Source: Pseudomonas nicosulfuronedens
Lineage (GTDB): Bacteria; Pseudomonadota; Gammaproteobacteria; Pseudomonadales; Pseudomonadaceae
Length of the DNA: 64,000 nt
Assembly (NCBI RefSeq): GCF_005877905.1
Contig: NZ_SWDV01000001.1
Span: 62,001 to 126,000, forward strand
Direction: 5' to 3'
This document shows positions 12,159-20,524 of the stretch, piece after piece. How positions within the stretch are numbered: the stretch's first letter is position 1; each line of letters opens with the position of its first letter. The notes under the pieces were generated by a model. It ran no database searches and had not been told where the DNA came from. It worked only from the letters and a program-made list of their open reading frames with translations. The position numbers were made by a program, and so were the translations under genes.

Positions 12159-12497
12159 ATGTCCACTCCTCGCACCCTCTGCGGGCTGCTGCTCCTGACA
12201 CTGTGCGGCACCGTTCTGGCCGACGAGCCTACCCCCATGGAGTCCTGCCTGCAGTTGGCGATGACGCTGCTGGCGGAAAATCCCCAGTTGCAGGAGCGCT
12301 GGCAGCAGACGTGGGTGGAGCCATCGTCGATCCACGAGGAAGTCTATGACGGAGCAGTGGAAGGACAGCATGCCAGCAAGCGCCTGACCGCCCAGCTGCG
12401 CCGCGGCGACCAGTCCGACGGCCAGTTCATCTGCCTGCTGGCGGAGAACGGCAAGGCGCTCTCCGTCGACCACCTGGACGACGCCGACACCCCGTAA
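12159..12497 (+). CDS. small secreted protein of unknown function
   Basis: 112 residues with a signal peptide (MSTPRTLCGLLLLTLCGTVLA) followed by a soluble region with two cysteines (MESCLQLAM, GQFICLLAENGK) that could form one disulfide. AAGGA at 12146-12150 supports the ATG at 12159; the frame extends upstream to 12057 without leader-like sequence. It is encoded on the plus strand between the two iron-transport genes and converges on the binding-protein gene with only 16 bp between stops. No family is recognised. Confidence 0.65.
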   Translation: MSTPRTLCGLLLLTLCGTVLADEPTPMESCLQLAMTLLAENPQLQERWQQTWVEPSSIHEEVYDGAVEGQHASKRLTAQLRRGDQSDGQFICLLAENGKALSVDHLDDADTP

Positions 12498-12513
12498 GGC
12501 GTCGGCACGCTCT

Positions 12514-13515
12514 TCAGTTCCAGCCGGCGCGGTCCATCAGCTTGATCGCCTCGGCCTGGCGCTTGCCGGCGATTTCAACCGGGATGCTGTCGGCCTTGAA
12601 CTCACCCCAGGCCGCCACTTCCTGCGACGGCGCCACCTTCGGGTTGGCCGGGAACTCCTGGTTGATGCCGGCGAACAGCGACTGCGCGTCCGGCCCGGTC
12701 ATCCACTCCACCAGTTTCTTCGCCGCTTCCGGGTGCGGCGCGTACTTGGTCAGGCCGATGCCCGACAGGTTGACGTGCACACCACGGTCGCCCTGGTTCG
12801 GCCAGAACAGCTTCACCGGCAGCTGCGGATTGTCCTTGTGCATGCGCCCGTAGTAGTAGGTGTTGACGATGCCGACGTCGCACTGGCCAGCGGCAATGGC
12901 CTGCAGCAGCGCGTTGTCGTCGGAGAACACGTCAGTCGCCAGGTTGTTCACCCAGCCCTTGAGGATTTCCTCGGTCTTCTCGGCGCCATGGGTCTCGATC
13001 AGGGTCGCGGTCAGCGACTGGTTGTAGACCTTCTTCGCGGTGCGCAGGCACAGGCGGCCTTCCCACTTCGCATCGGCCAGTTCTTCGTAGGTCGACAGTT
13101 CCTCGGGCTTCACCCGCTGGGTCGAATAGGCGATGGTCCGCGCGCGCAGCGACAGGCCGGTCCAGCTGTCAGTGCCGGAGCGGTACTGCGGCGGGATGTT
13201 GGCATCCAGGGTCGGCGAATCGAAGGGCTGCAGGATGCCCATCTTCTCGGCCTGCCAGAGGTTGCCGGCGTCCACGGTGAGCAGCAGGTCGGCCGGGGTG
13301 TTGGCGCCTTCGGCCTTGATCCGCGCCATCAGCGGCGCTTCCTTGTCGGTGATGAACTTGATCTTCACCCCGGTGGCCTGGGTGTAGGCGTCGAATACCG
13401 GCTTGATCAGCTCGTCGATGCGCGAGGAGTAGACCACCACTTCGTCGGCGGCCTGGGCAGTGCTACCGAAGGCGGCCAGCAGGAGGGTGGCGAGAAGACC
13501 TTTGCGCACGAGCAT
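12514..13515 (-). CDS. ferric-iron binding protein of ABC transporter (FbpA-like)
   Basis: 333 residues with a signal peptide ([21 protein letters not shown]) and then [21 protein letters not shown] (partly quoted), the start of the FbpA/Fut/HitA class of periplasmic transferrin-like binding proteins. Near the C-terminal half NTYYYGRM carries the adjacent tyrosines that coordinate Fe(III) in this family, and [25 protein letters not shown] is typical of extracellular-solute-binding family 1. The start at 13515 has AAGGA seven bases upstream; a frame from 13548 lacks this. The promoter region carries a Fur-like dyad, consistent with iron regulation. It works with the permease at 10363-11982. 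Confidence 0.92.
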   Translation of the reverse strand: MLVRKGLLATLLLAAFGSTAQAADEVVVYSSRIDELIKPVFDAYTQATGVKIKFITDKEAPLMARIKAEGANTPADLLLTVDAGNLWQAEKMGILQPFDSPTLDANIPPQYRSGTDSWTGLSLRARTIAYSTQRVKPEELSTYEELADAKWEGRLCLRTAKKVYNQSLTATLIETHGAEKTEEILKGWVNNLATDVFSDDNALLQAIAAGQCDVGIVNTYYYGRMHKDNPQLPVKLFWPNQGDRGVHVNLSGIGLTKYAPHPEAAKKLVEWMTGPDAQSLFAGINQEFPANPKVAPSQEVAAWGEFKADSIPVEIAGKRQAEAIKLMDRAGWN

Positions 13516-13544
13516 GAGCGTGTCCTTTGCGAGGAAAATATCCC

Positions 13545-13569
13545 GCAAATGATAAGGAACCTCATTTGC
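13545..13569 (-). promoter_or_regulatory. candidate operator upstream of the fbpA-like gene (Fur-like dyad)
   Basis: A perfect 8-bp inverted repeat GCAAATGA-N9-TCATTTGC lies 29 bp before the start codon. It overlaps TATCAT, a plausible -10 box on the minus strand. The half-site AAATGATAA resembles one half of the Fur consensus. That it is a Fur operator is inference from sequence and gene context. Confidence 0.5.
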
Positions 13570-13636
13570 TGCTGAGGCGCGCAGGTGTTTCGAGGTGTTT
13601 CGGCAGGGTGCGGTACGAGGCCGCAGCCCGCCCTTC

Positions 13637-14854
13637 TCAGACTCGCGCCAGGTTCGGCAGGTCGCCCGTCAGCCCCAGCGCCTGGCGCACGAACACGCCC
13701 TTGGCCTCATGGTGCTTGTCCACCAGCCGCAGCCCGGCGTTACGCAGCCAGCGCACTGCCAGCGGGTCGGCCTGGAACAGGCGCTGGAAGCCCTCCATCG
13801 CCGCCATCATCGCCAGGTTGTGCGGCATACGCCGACGTTCGAAGCGGCTCAGCACACGTTCCTCGGCAATGTTCTCGCCTCGGGCGTGGGCGTGCTCGAT
13901 CACCTCGGCAAGCACCGCGGCATCCAGGAAGCCCAGGTTCACGCCTTGCCCGGCCAGCGGGTGGATGGTGTGTGCGGCGTCACCGATCAGCACCAGCCCC
14001 GGCTCCACGTAGCGCTTGGCATGGCGCTGACGCAGCGGAATGCACAGGCGGCGGTCGGCATGTTCGATGGCGCCCAGGCGATGCTCGAAGGCAAGGCCGA
14101 GAGCCTTGCGGAAGCCGTCGTCGTCCAGCGCCATGAGCTTTTCTGCCTGCTCGGGAGTAGTCGACCAGACAATCGAACACCAGTGCGCGTCGCCCTCCTT
14201 CGCCAGCGGCAGGAAGGCCAGCGGGCCGTCGTCGGTGAAACGCTGCCAGGCGGTGGCCTGGTGCGGCTTCTCGCAGCGCACGCTGGTGACGATGGCGTGG
14301 TGCAGGTAATCCCACTCACGGGTGGCGCAGCCCGCCAGGCGGCGCACAGCGGAGTTGGCGCCGTCGGCGGCGACCACCAGCGGCGTGCGGATCTCGCGAC
14401 CATCGGAGAGACTCAGCAGCCAGTCGTCGCCGGAATGGCGCAGTTGCTCCAGGCGCGCGTTGGGCAACAGGCCGAGGGCGGAGTCATGCAGGCGCTCCAG
14501 CAGGGCATCCTGCACCACGCGGTTCTCGACGATGTGGCCGAGCATCTCGGCATGCACGCTGGCGGCGCTGAAGTGGATCTGCCCGGTGCCCGAGCCGTCC
14601 CACACTTGCATCTCGCGGTAGGGCTCAGCGCGACGTGCGGCGATGCCGTCCCAGGCGTGCAGGCGCTGGAGGATGCGCCGACTGGCCTCGGACAGCGCAC
14701 TGACGCGCGGTTCGAAAGGCGCTTCGCGGTCGAACGGTTTGACGCTCAGCGGCGAGCCGTCCAGCAGCAGGATATCCAGCCCGCTGCCTTCCAGGGCCAG
14801 GGCCAGCGCGCTGCCGACCATTCCCGCCCCGACGATTACCAGATCCGCGTGCAT
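13637..14854 (-). CDS. ubiI: FAD-dependent ubiquinone-biosynthesis hydroxylase (UbiI/VisC-like)
   Basis: 405 residues of the UbiH/COQ6 flavin monooxygenase family. They show an N-terminal dinucleotide-binding motif ([16 protein letters not shown]), a mid-protein DG motif ([12 protein letters not shown]) and a C-terminal FAD motif [18 protein letters not shown]. UbiI adds the C5 hydroxyl in aerobic ubiquinone synthesis; the paralogue UbiH lies two genes upstream. Assignment to UbiI rather than another ring hydroxylase rests on the paired arrangement with UbiH and pepP/ygfB, which matches E. coli visC-ubiH-pepP-ygfB. An AAGGA site supports ATG 14854. Confidence 0.85.
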   Translation of the reverse strand: MHADLVIVGAGMVGSALALALEGSGLDILLLDGSPLSVKPFDREAPFEPRVSALSEASRRILQRLHAWDGIAARRAEPYREMQVWDGSGTGQIHFSAASVHAEMLGHIVENRVVQDALLERLHDSALGLLPNARLEQLRHSGDDWLLSLSDGREIRTPLVVAADGANSAVRRLAGCATREWDYLHHAIVTSVRCEKPHQATAWQRFTDDGPLAFLPLAKEGDAHWCSIVWSTTPEQAEKLMALDDDGFRKALGLAFEHRLGAIEHADRRLCIPLRQRHAKRYVEPGLVLIGDAAHTIHPLAGQGVNLGFLDAAVLAEVIEHAHARGENIAEERVLSRFERRRMPHNLAMMAAMEGFQRLFQADPLAVRWLRNAGLRLVDKHHEAKGVFVRQALGLTGDLPNLARV

Positions 14855-14904
14855 GTGCGTTCCTTCTTCAGCGGCCCGCGCAGCCTGGGCGCGGGCATCG
14901 AAAT

Positions 14905-15387
14905 TCAAGCGGCCTGCCGCGCGCGCGGCTTGAGCCGGACGTACAGGGTCTTCTGCACCCGCGCCACCAGGGTGCCTTCGCCATCACGCACTTCGGCGTG
15001 CAGGCGCGGCAGGTACTTCGCGCCGCTGGCGGTTTGCTCGCGGATGTCATCGAGCAGTTGCTGGTCAATGCGGAAATCGGCGTACACCGGACCTTTGCCG
15101 GGGCTGACGAATTCGATGTTGGCGGCCTTGTCCCAGACGATGTACTCGCGCCCCAGGTTCTCCATCAGCATCAGCATGAAGAAGGGGTCGGTCATGCTGT
15201 ACAGGCTGCCGCCGAACTGGGTGCCGACGTAGTTGCGGTTGAACAGGTTCAGGCCCATCTTCACACGGACTTCGCGAAAGTCCGCGCTGATGTGGCGCAC
15301 CCGCACCCCGGCGCCGAGGTAGGGCGGGTAGAGGTTCAGACCGAAACGCAGCAGACGGGCGCGGCGGGAGCTCTTGCGTGGTTCCAT
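14905..15387 (-). CDS. DUF4442-type hotdog-fold thioesterase-like protein
   Basis: 160 residues. GLNLFNRNYVGTQFGGSLYSMTDPFF and NIEFVSPGKGPVYADFRI (partly quoted) are features of DUF4442, a hotdog-fold family related to acyl-CoA thioesterases. No catalytic residue can be named with certainty and the substrate is unknown. The start ATG at 15387 lies four bases after the ubiH stop, so it is probably translationally coupled between ubiH and ubiI. A role linked to quinone or membrane lipid metabolism is only suggested by position. Confidence 0.75.
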   Translation of the reverse strand: MEPRKSSRRARLLRFGLNLYPPYLGAGVRVRHISADFREVRVKMGLNLFNRNYVGTQFGGSLYSMTDPFFMLMLMENLGREYIVWDKAANIEFVSPGKGPVYADFRIDQQLLDDIREQTASGAKYLPRLHAEVRDGEGTLVARVQKTLYVRLKPRARQAA

Positions 15388-15391
15388 CGAC

Positions 15392-16576
15392 TCAGACCGG
15401 TCGGGCGCCCAGGCCCATGGCCTGGCGGGCGAACCAGCGCTTGGCCGGCGGCAACAGATCGAGGCCGAGCAGGCCGATGTTGCGGCCGGTGGCCAGCAAC
15501 GGCTGGGCATTGGAAAACAGGCGGGTAACGCGATCGGAGAAACCGACGGTCATCTGCTGGTCCAGGCGCTGGCCGTCCAGGTAGCGCTGCAACACGGCGA
15601 AATCGCCCGGCGCGGCCTCTTCCTGCAACAGGCGATCACCCAGGGCCTTGGCATCGCGCAGCGACAGGTTGAAGCCCTGCCCGGCAATCGGATGCAGGCT
15701 GTGGGCAGCGTTGCCCAGCACAACCAGGTGCGGGCGAATCTGCTCGTCGGCCTCGGTCAGACTCAGTGGGTAGCCGTAGCGCACGCCGACCTGGCACAAA
15801 GTGCCCAGGCGGTAGCCGAAGGCCTCCTGCAACTCGGCGAGGAAGGTCGCGTCAGGCAACTCGCGCAGGCGCTCGGCATCACGGCCGTTGCGGGTCCAGA
15901 CCAGCGCGCAGCGGTTTTCCGGCAGCGGCAGCAGGGCCAGCGGGCCGTTTTCGGTGAAACGCTCGAAGGCCTGCCCGCGATGGGCTTCGGACGGGCTGAT
16001 GTTGGCGATCAGCGCGGTCTGCCCGTAAGACGAGGAGCGCACGTTGATGCCCAGCTGCTCGCGCAGGCCGGAGCGGCCGCCGTCGGCCAGCACGGCAAGG
16101 TCGCAGTCCAGCTGCGAGTCGTCGTCCAGGGTCAGGCGGTAGCCGTCGCCCAGCGCGTCCATCCGGCGCACTTCGGCCGGGCAGCGCCAGCTCACCACGT
16201 CCGGGTCGAGCGCATGCCACAGGCACTGGCCGAGCCAGGCATTCTCCACCACATAGCCAAGGGCGGGAACGCCCTCTTCCACTGCCGTCAGGCGCGCAGC
16301 GCCGAAGCGACCGCGGTCGGAGACGTGGATCTGGGTGATGGGCTCGGCGCGCTGGGAAATCTGCTGCCAGAGTCCCAGGCGTTCGTAGATCTGCCGGCTG
16401 CCGAAGGACAGCGCCGAGGAGCGCGCGTCATAGCTGGGCTGGTAGGCATCGCCGGGGGCGAAGGGCTCGATCAGCACGATCTGCCAGCCGCGCTCGCGGG
16501 CACCGGCCTGGAGAATCAGCGCAAGGCTCGCGCCGACGAGTCCGCCACCGATGATGGCCAGTTGCGTACGTTGCAT
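15392..16576 (-). CDS. ubiH: 2-octaprenyl-6-methoxyphenol hydroxylase
   Basis: 394 residues of the UbiH family: Rossmann motif LAIIGGGLVGASLALIL, central LAVLADGGRSGLRE and FAD motif GNAAHSLHPIAGQGFNLSLRDA. It catalyses an oxygen-dependent ring hydroxylation in ubiquinone biosynthesis at the membrane. The start follows the pepP stop by one base, and the DUF4442 gene follows at once. The order ygfB-pepP-ubiH-ubiI is conserved with enterobacteria. Confidence 0.94.
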   Translation of the reverse strand: MQRTQLAIIGGGLVGASLALILQAGARERGWQIVLIEPFAPGDAYQPSYDARSSALSFGSRQIYERLGLWQQISQRAEPITQIHVSDRGRFGAARLTAVEEGVPALGYVVENAWLGQCLWHALDPDVVSWRCPAEVRRMDALGDGYRLTLDDDSQLDCDLAVLADGGRSGLREQLGINVRSSSYGQTALIANISPSEAHRGQAFERFTENGPLALLPLPENRCALVWTRNGRDAERLRELPDATFLAELQEAFGYRLGTLCQVGVRYGYPLSLTEADEQIRPHLVVLGNAAHSLHPIAGQGFNLSLRDAKALGDRLLQEEAAPGDFAVLQRYLDGQRLDQQMTVGFSDRVTRLFSNAQPLLATGRNIGLLGLDLLPPAKRWFARQAMGLGARPV

Positions 16577-16577
16577 G

Positions 16578-17912
16578 TCAGGCCGCCTGGGTCTTGGCCT
16601 CGGCCATCAGCGCTTCGATCTCGGCGACGGTCTTCGGCACACCGTTGGTCAGCACCTCGCAACCGGTCTTGGTCACCACGACATCGTCCTCGATGCGTAC
16701 GCCAATGCCGCGCCACTTCTTCGGCACATCGGTGTTGTCCGGGGAGATGTAGATGCCCGGCTCGACGGTCATCGCCATGCCCGGTTCCAGAACGCGCCAC
16801 TCGCCGCCCACGCGGTACTCGCCGACATCGTGCACGTCCATGCCCAGCCAGTGGCCGGCACGGTGCATGTAGAAGGCCTTGTAGGCTTCGTGCTCGATCA
16901 GCTCGTCGACGTCGCCCTTGAGCAGGCCCAGCTCCACCAGACCGGCGGTGATGACCCGCACGGTGGCCTCGTGGGCTTCGTTCCAGTGGCGGCCCGGAGC
17001 GATGTAGTCGAAGGCCGCCATGTTGGCGTCCAGCACCAGCTGGTAGATGGCCTTCTGCTCGGGGCTGAAGGTGCCGCTGGCAGGGAAGGTACGGGTGATG
17101 TCGCTGGCGTAGCAGTCGATCTCGCAGCCGGCGTCGATCAGGATCAGGTCGCCGTCCTTGATCTGCGCGTCGTTCTCCCGGTAGTGCAGGATGCAGGCAT
17201 TGCGGCCAGTGGCAACGATAGAGCCATAGGCCGGCATCTTCGCCCCGCCCAGGCGGAAGGCGTATTCCAGTTCGGCTTCCAGGTGGAACTCGTAGAGGCC
17301 CGGACGGCAAGCCTGCATGGCGCGGATGTGCGCGCCGGCGGAAACTTCCGCGGCGTAGCGCATCACCTTCACCTCGCCGGCGCTCTTGTACAGGCGCTGG
17401 TCATGCAGCAGGTGGTCAAGGGCCACGAACTCGTTCGGCGGCTGCGCTCCCTGGCGCGCCTTGGAACGGATCACATTGATCCAGTCCATCAGACGACGGT
17501 CGAATTCCTGATTCGATCCGAGTGCGTAGTACACGCGGTCGCGGCCTTCGATCAACCCAGGCAGGATGTCGTCGATATCGCCGATGGGGAAGGCGTCGTC
17601 GGCGCCGAAGGTGCCGATGGCACCATCCTGGCCGGCGCGCAGGCCGTCCCAGAGTTCACGCTCCGGATCGCGCTCTCGGCAGAACAGCACGTACTCACCG
17701 TGCTCGCGGCCGGGGATCAGCGCCATCACCGCTTCCGGCTCGGGAAAGCCGGTGAGGTACTGGAAGTCGCTGTCCTGGCGATAGACGTGCTCGACGTCGC
17801 GGTTGCGGATGTACATCGGCGCCGCCGGGAGAATGGCGATGCTGTTGGGTTCCATCTGCGCCATCAGCGCCTTGCGACGACGGGCGTATTCCGACTTGGC
17901 GATACGGATCAT
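16578..17912 (-). CDS. pepP: Xaa-Pro aminopeptidase P
   Basis: 444 residues, close to E. coli PepP. It is a cytoplasmic metallopeptidase that removes N-terminal residues preceding proline. The pita-bread fold shows its metal ligands in order: LILIDAGCEIDCYASDITRTFP (two Asp; partly quoted), HRAGHWLGMDVHDVG (His), MAMTVEPGIYI (Glu) and GIGVRIEDDVVVT (Glu). The N-terminal ERRKAL-like start is MIRIAKSEYARRRKALM at 17912, preceded by GAGG; a longer frame upstream runs into ygfB and is not used. Confidence 0.95.
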   Translation of the reverse strand: MIRIAKSEYARRRKALMAQMEPNSIAILPAAPMYIRNRDVEHVYRQDSDFQYLTGFPEPEAVMALIPGREHGEYVLFCRERDPERELWDGLRAGQDGAIGTFGADDAFPIGDIDDILPGLIEGRDRVYYALGSNQEFDRRLMDWINVIRSKARQGAQPPNEFVALDHLLHDQRLYKSAGEVKVMRYAAEVSAGAHIRAMQACRPGLYEFHLEAELEYAFRLGGAKMPAYGSIVATGRNACILHYRENDAQIKDGDLILIDAGCEIDCYASDITRTFPASGTFSPEQKAIYQLVLDANMAAFDYIAPGRHWNEAHEATVRVITAGLVELGLLKGDVDELIEHEAYKAFYMHRAGHWLGMDVHDVGEYRVGGEWRVLEPGMAMTVEPGIYISPDNTDVPKKWRGIGVRIEDDVVVTKTGCEVLTNGVPKTVAEIEALMAEAKTQAA

Positions 17913-17920
17913 GCGCGACC

Positions 17921-18475
17921 TCAATGCAGGGAGGGTTTCTCGGCCGGTGCCGGCACCTTGCCGAACTCGGAGAACAGCAGCAGCGGGGCGACGCGCAGGT
18001 ATTCCTGCACTTCCATGTAGTCGGCCTCGCCGTCTTCGGATTCTTCCAGCTGGCCACCGACCTGGGCGATGGCAGCGATGTCCTGCAGCACTTCGTCGGC
18101 TTCGTCCGACAGGCTGGGGGAACGCAGCGCCAGGCCGAAGCCGGCGAGGAAACCCTGGCACCATTGCCCCAGGGCGGTGGCGCGCTCCAGCAGCGGCTCA
18201 TCGTCGTTGGGCAGCATCAGCACCACGGCCATCTCGCCCTGGCTGAAGTCCTGCTGGACCATGCCCAGCAGGCCACTCAGTGCCGCACCCAGGCGCTCGC
18301 CCGGCTCGCCACCGAGCAGTTCACCGGCGGCCTGCAGCCATTCGCCCTGGTCGAAGCCCGAACCGGCGCAGACGCGGCCGAGCAGATGGCCGTGCAGTTC
18401 GGCGGGGGAAATGGGCAGGGCAGCCTCGGAGAGCAGGGCGGCGAAAGCGGTGTAGGCGGAGCTGGAAGTGGACAT
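17921..18475 (-). CDS. YgfB/YecA-family (UPF0149) protein
   Basis: 184 residues, acidic and helical. It has [13 protein letters not shown] near the N-terminus and [13 protein letters not shown] in the middle, typical of the UPF0149 YgfB family. In P. aeruginosa I recall a YgfB protein described as modulating the AlpA/ampDh3 cell-lysis and resistance circuit; that link is from memory and was not tested here. It is the first gene of the ygfB-pepP-ubiH-DUF4442-ubiI cluster. It diverges from the zapA operon, with the ~180-bp promoter region between them. Confidence 0.88.
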   Translation of the reverse strand: MSTSSSAYTAFAALLSEAALPISPAELHGHLLGRVCAGSGFDQGEWLQAAGELLGGEPGERLGAALSGLLGMVQQDFSQGEMAVVLMLPNDDEPLLERATALGQWCQGFLAGFGLALRSPSLSDEADEVLQDIAAIAQVGGQLEESEDGEADYMEVQEYLRVAPLLLFSEFGKVPAPAEKPSLH

Positions 18476-18591
18476 GATCGAACCCGGGTGACGGCTAGGC
18501 GCCATCAGGCGCCACGCATAGAATATGGTCCGTTATCCTAGCACCGGCGCACACCGCAAGACCATGTGACGACGCGTCGGGCAGCCGTGCG

Positions 18592-18620
18592 TTGACCCAC
18601 CCCCACGGCAGTCCTATATA
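18592..18620 (+). promoter_or_regulatory. sigma-70 promoter of the TIGR02449-zapA operon
   Basis: TTGACC (18592-18597), a 17-bp spacer and TATATA (18615-18620), 37 bp upstream of the first start codon. This is near-consensus spacing and sequence. Confidence 0.75.
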
Positions 18621-18657
18621 GTTCTCGATTACTTAAGCAACTCCCAAGCGAGAGCCC

Positions 18658-18867
18658 ATGGAAGACGCCGACCTGCACGCGCTGATCGCAAAGTTCGACC
18701 TCCTGCTCCAGCGCCTGGAGCAGCTCAAGGCCGAGAACCGGCTGCTGCGGGCGAACGAGAAAAGCTGGCGGGAAGAACGCGCCCATCTGATCGAGAAGAA
18801 CGATTTGGCTCGGCAGAAGGTCGAAGCGATGATTTTGCGTCTTAAAGCCCTGGAGCAGGACTCATGA
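18658..18867 (+). CDS. TIGR02449-family small coiled-coil protein
   Basis: 69 residues, predicted as a single long coiled coil (leucine heptads in ALIAKFDLLLQRLEQLKAENRLL and later IEKNDLARQKVEAMILRL; partly quoted). It resembles the ZapB type of division-associated coiled coil. The stop overlaps the zapA start (ATGA at 18864-18867), so the two are translationally coupled. A role beside ZapA at the Z ring is an inference from this coupling and from the shape of the protein. Confidence 0.85.
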   Translation: MEDADLHALIAKFDLLLQRLEQLKAENRLLRANEKSWREERAHLIEKNDLARQKVEAMILRLKALEQDS

Positions 18868-19193
18868 GCCAGTCGAACACCCTGAACGTCCAAATCCTCG
18901 ACAAGGAGTACTGCATCGCCTGCCCTCCGGACGAGCGCGTCAACCTGGAAAGCGCCGCGCGCTACCTGGACAGCAAGATGCGCGAGATCCGTTCCAGCGG
19001 CAAAGTGATCGGTGCCGACCGCGTCGCGGTGATGGCCGCCCTGAACATCACCCACGACCTGTTGCACAAGCAGGAGCGTGTGGAGCACGACAGCAGCTCC
19101 ACCCGCGAACGCGTGCGCGAACTGCTCGAGCGTGTGGATCGCGCCCTGACAACCGACACCCTTACCACCGATAAGGAACAGGGTGAAGTCTGA
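18864..19193 (+). CDS. zapA: cell division protein ZapA
   Basis: 109 residues. It begins with NTLNVQILDKEYCIACPPDE, followed by LESAARYLDSKMREIR and RVAVMAALNITHDLL, the core of the ZapA family, then a C-terminal coiled coil. ZapA bundles FtsZ filaments at mid-cell. It is directly upstream of ssrS and the 5-FCL gene, an order widely conserved in gamma-proteobacteria. Confidence 0.94.
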   Translation: MSQSNTLNVQILDKEYCIACPPDERVNLESAARYLDSKMREIRSSGKVIGADRVAVMAALNITHDLLHKQERVEHDSSSTRERVRELLERVDRALTTDTLTTDKEQGEV

Positions 19194-19219
19194 CCAGGGA
19201 AATTTCCTTGGGGTATAAT
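19190..19219 (+). promoter_or_regulatory. promoter of 6S RNA
   Basis: TATAAT at 19214-19219 is a perfect -10 box; CTGACC at 19190-19195 is a -35-like sequence 18 bp upstream. Initiation would fall near 19225, the expected 5' end of the RNA. The -35 overlaps the end of zapA. Confidence 0.7.
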
Positions 19220-19224
19220 CGCCT

Positions 19225-19402
19225 CGCTCCCTGGTGTGTTTGCCAGTCGGTGATGTCCCTGAGCCGATAATTGCAACAACGGGGGTTGCCAGTTGGGCTG
19301 GTGTGCATGTCCGCACGACGGAAAGCCTTAAAGCCTACTGCAACCACCACCTTGAACTCTCGGGTTCAAGGGCTAACCCGACAGCGGCATGTCCGGGGAG
19401 CT
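19225..19402 (+). ncRNA. ssrS: 6S RNA, regulator of sigma-70 RNA polymerase
   Basis: About 178 nt lies between zapA and the 5-FCL gene, the conserved position of ssrS. The terminal stem is GCTCCCTGG (19226-19234) with CCGGGGAGC (19393-19401). The long imperfect hairpin includes GTCGGTGATGTCCCTGAGCC near the 5' side and CTCGGGTTCAAGGGCTAACC near the 3' side. 6S RNA mimics an open promoter and binds sigma-70 holoenzyme in stationary phase. Exact ends need mapping. It probably continues into the downstream gene as a precursor. Confidence 0.9.
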
Positions 19403-19412
19403 TTACCCTTTC

Positions 19413-20042
19413 ATGATCCACTCCGATGGCCTTTCCCGCCCTGCCCTGCGCCGCCAGTTGCGCCAGGCCAGACGCGCACTCACTCCCCTTCAGCAACGCC
19501 TCGCCGCCCAGGCCCTGTATCGCCAGCTCGCGCAGCATCCGCTGTTCCGCCGGGCGAAGCACATCGCCCTGTATCTGCCGGCTGACGGCGAAATCGACCC
19601 GCGCCCGTTGATGAAGGCTGCGCAGAAGCGCGGCAAGGCGACTTACCTGCCGGTGCTCTCGGACTGGCCGCGCACGCACATGACCTTCCAGCAGGTGGGC
19701 ATCGGCGAGCGCTGGGTACGCAATCGCTTCAACATCGCCGAACCGCAGGCCGACCGCCGGTGCCAGCGCCCGGCCTGGGCGCTGGACCTGCTGCTGTTGC
19801 CGCTGGTCGGTTTTGATCCACAAGGCGGCCGCCTGGGGATGGGCAAGGGGTTCTACGACCGGACCCTGGCCTACCTGGGCATGCGCAAAAATTGGCAGAA
19901 ACCGACACTATTGGGCCTGGCGCACGAGTGCCAGAAGGTCGACAAGCTGGAGCTGGCGAGCTGGGACGTACCGCTGACGGGTATTGTGACGGACGGCGGC
20001 TGGTATGGCCGTCTCGCGACGGAATCGCGTTCCTTGCGATAA
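19413..20042 (+). CDS. 5-formyltetrahydrofolate cyclo-ligase
   Basis: 209 residues (YgfA/MTHFS family). It converts 5-formyl-THF to 5,10-methenyl-THF using ATP. Signatures are ALRRQLRQARRAL at the N-terminus, the ATP site GFDPQGGRLGMGKGFYDRTL (LGMGKGFYDR is diagnostic) and GLAHECQKVDKLELASWDVPL. It starts about 11 bp after the end of ssrS; the ATG at 19413 gives family-like length. The folate link fits the nearby glycine-cleavage system, which produces methylene-THF. Confidence 0.93.
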   Translation: MIHSDGLSRPALRRQLRQARRALTPLQQRLAAQALYRQLAQHPLFRRAKHIALYLPADGEIDPRPLMKAAQKRGKATYLPVLSDWPRTHMTFQQVGIGERWVRNRFNIAEPQADRRCQRPAWALDLLLLPLVGFDPQGGRLGMGKGFYDRTLAYLGMRKNWQKPTLLGLAHECQKVDKLELASWDVPLTGIVTDGGWYGRLATESRSLR

Positions 20043-20078
20043 CCGTGGCGATGGCAGCGCTGATGCCAGATGGCTGGA

Positions 20079-20213
20079 TCAGGGCTGCTGGGTGACCTGC
20101 ACCGGGGCGTTGCCCTGGCGTTGTTCCCACAGGCTCTGGGTGTAACCGGTAGTGACGACACCCAGACCGAAAAGTATTACCAACACCCACAAAAGATCAG
20201 GCTTGCGTTTCAT
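20079..20213 (-). CDS. 44-residue single-helix membrane protein
   Basis: MKRKPDLLWVLVILFGLGVV starts a 44-residue peptide with one membrane helix (about residues 7-24) and a polar tail rich in Gln. A strong GGGGAGG ribosome-binding site lies six bases before the ATG; a longer frame from 20393 has no such signal. It is convergent with the 5-FCL gene. No function is assigned. The ribosome-binding site and the charged-hydrophobic-polar layout argue for a real small gene. Confidence 0.6.
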   Translation of the reverse strand: MKRKPDLLWVLVILFGLGVVTTGYTQSLWEQRQGNAPVQVTQQP

Positions 20214-20524
20214 CGATTGCCTCCCCCTTCCAGGCAAACTGTCAACGATGGCCGGCGGTGGTTTTTTTATCCGTCCGGCGGGCCAAGCTAAAAACGGCGG
20301 CATTCTCCGACAATGAAAAGCTTCTCGCAATTCTGACGCCAACCGATCGTCGGAGGAGCAGCCGCCCCCAAAACGTCCGGCACTTTCAGGCAATGTTCAT
20401 GCCGGTATTCCTACATCTTCTTCCTACAATTTGTTTCCGGCGAGCCGGCAGCTTGTCGCAGGGAAACACCTACCCTTAATCAAAAAAAGATCCCGAACCG
20501 CCACGCACAAGGAGACCCTCGCGG
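20214..20524. other. 311-bp non-coding stretch
   Basis: Upstream region of both the 44-residue gene (-) and the EVE gene (+). It is less GC-rich than its surroundings, with T- and A-runs (TTTTTTTAT near 20265, CAAAAAAAG near 20480), and presumably holds divergent promoters. No RNA gene, repeat or conserved ORF was recognised. Confidence 0.5.
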
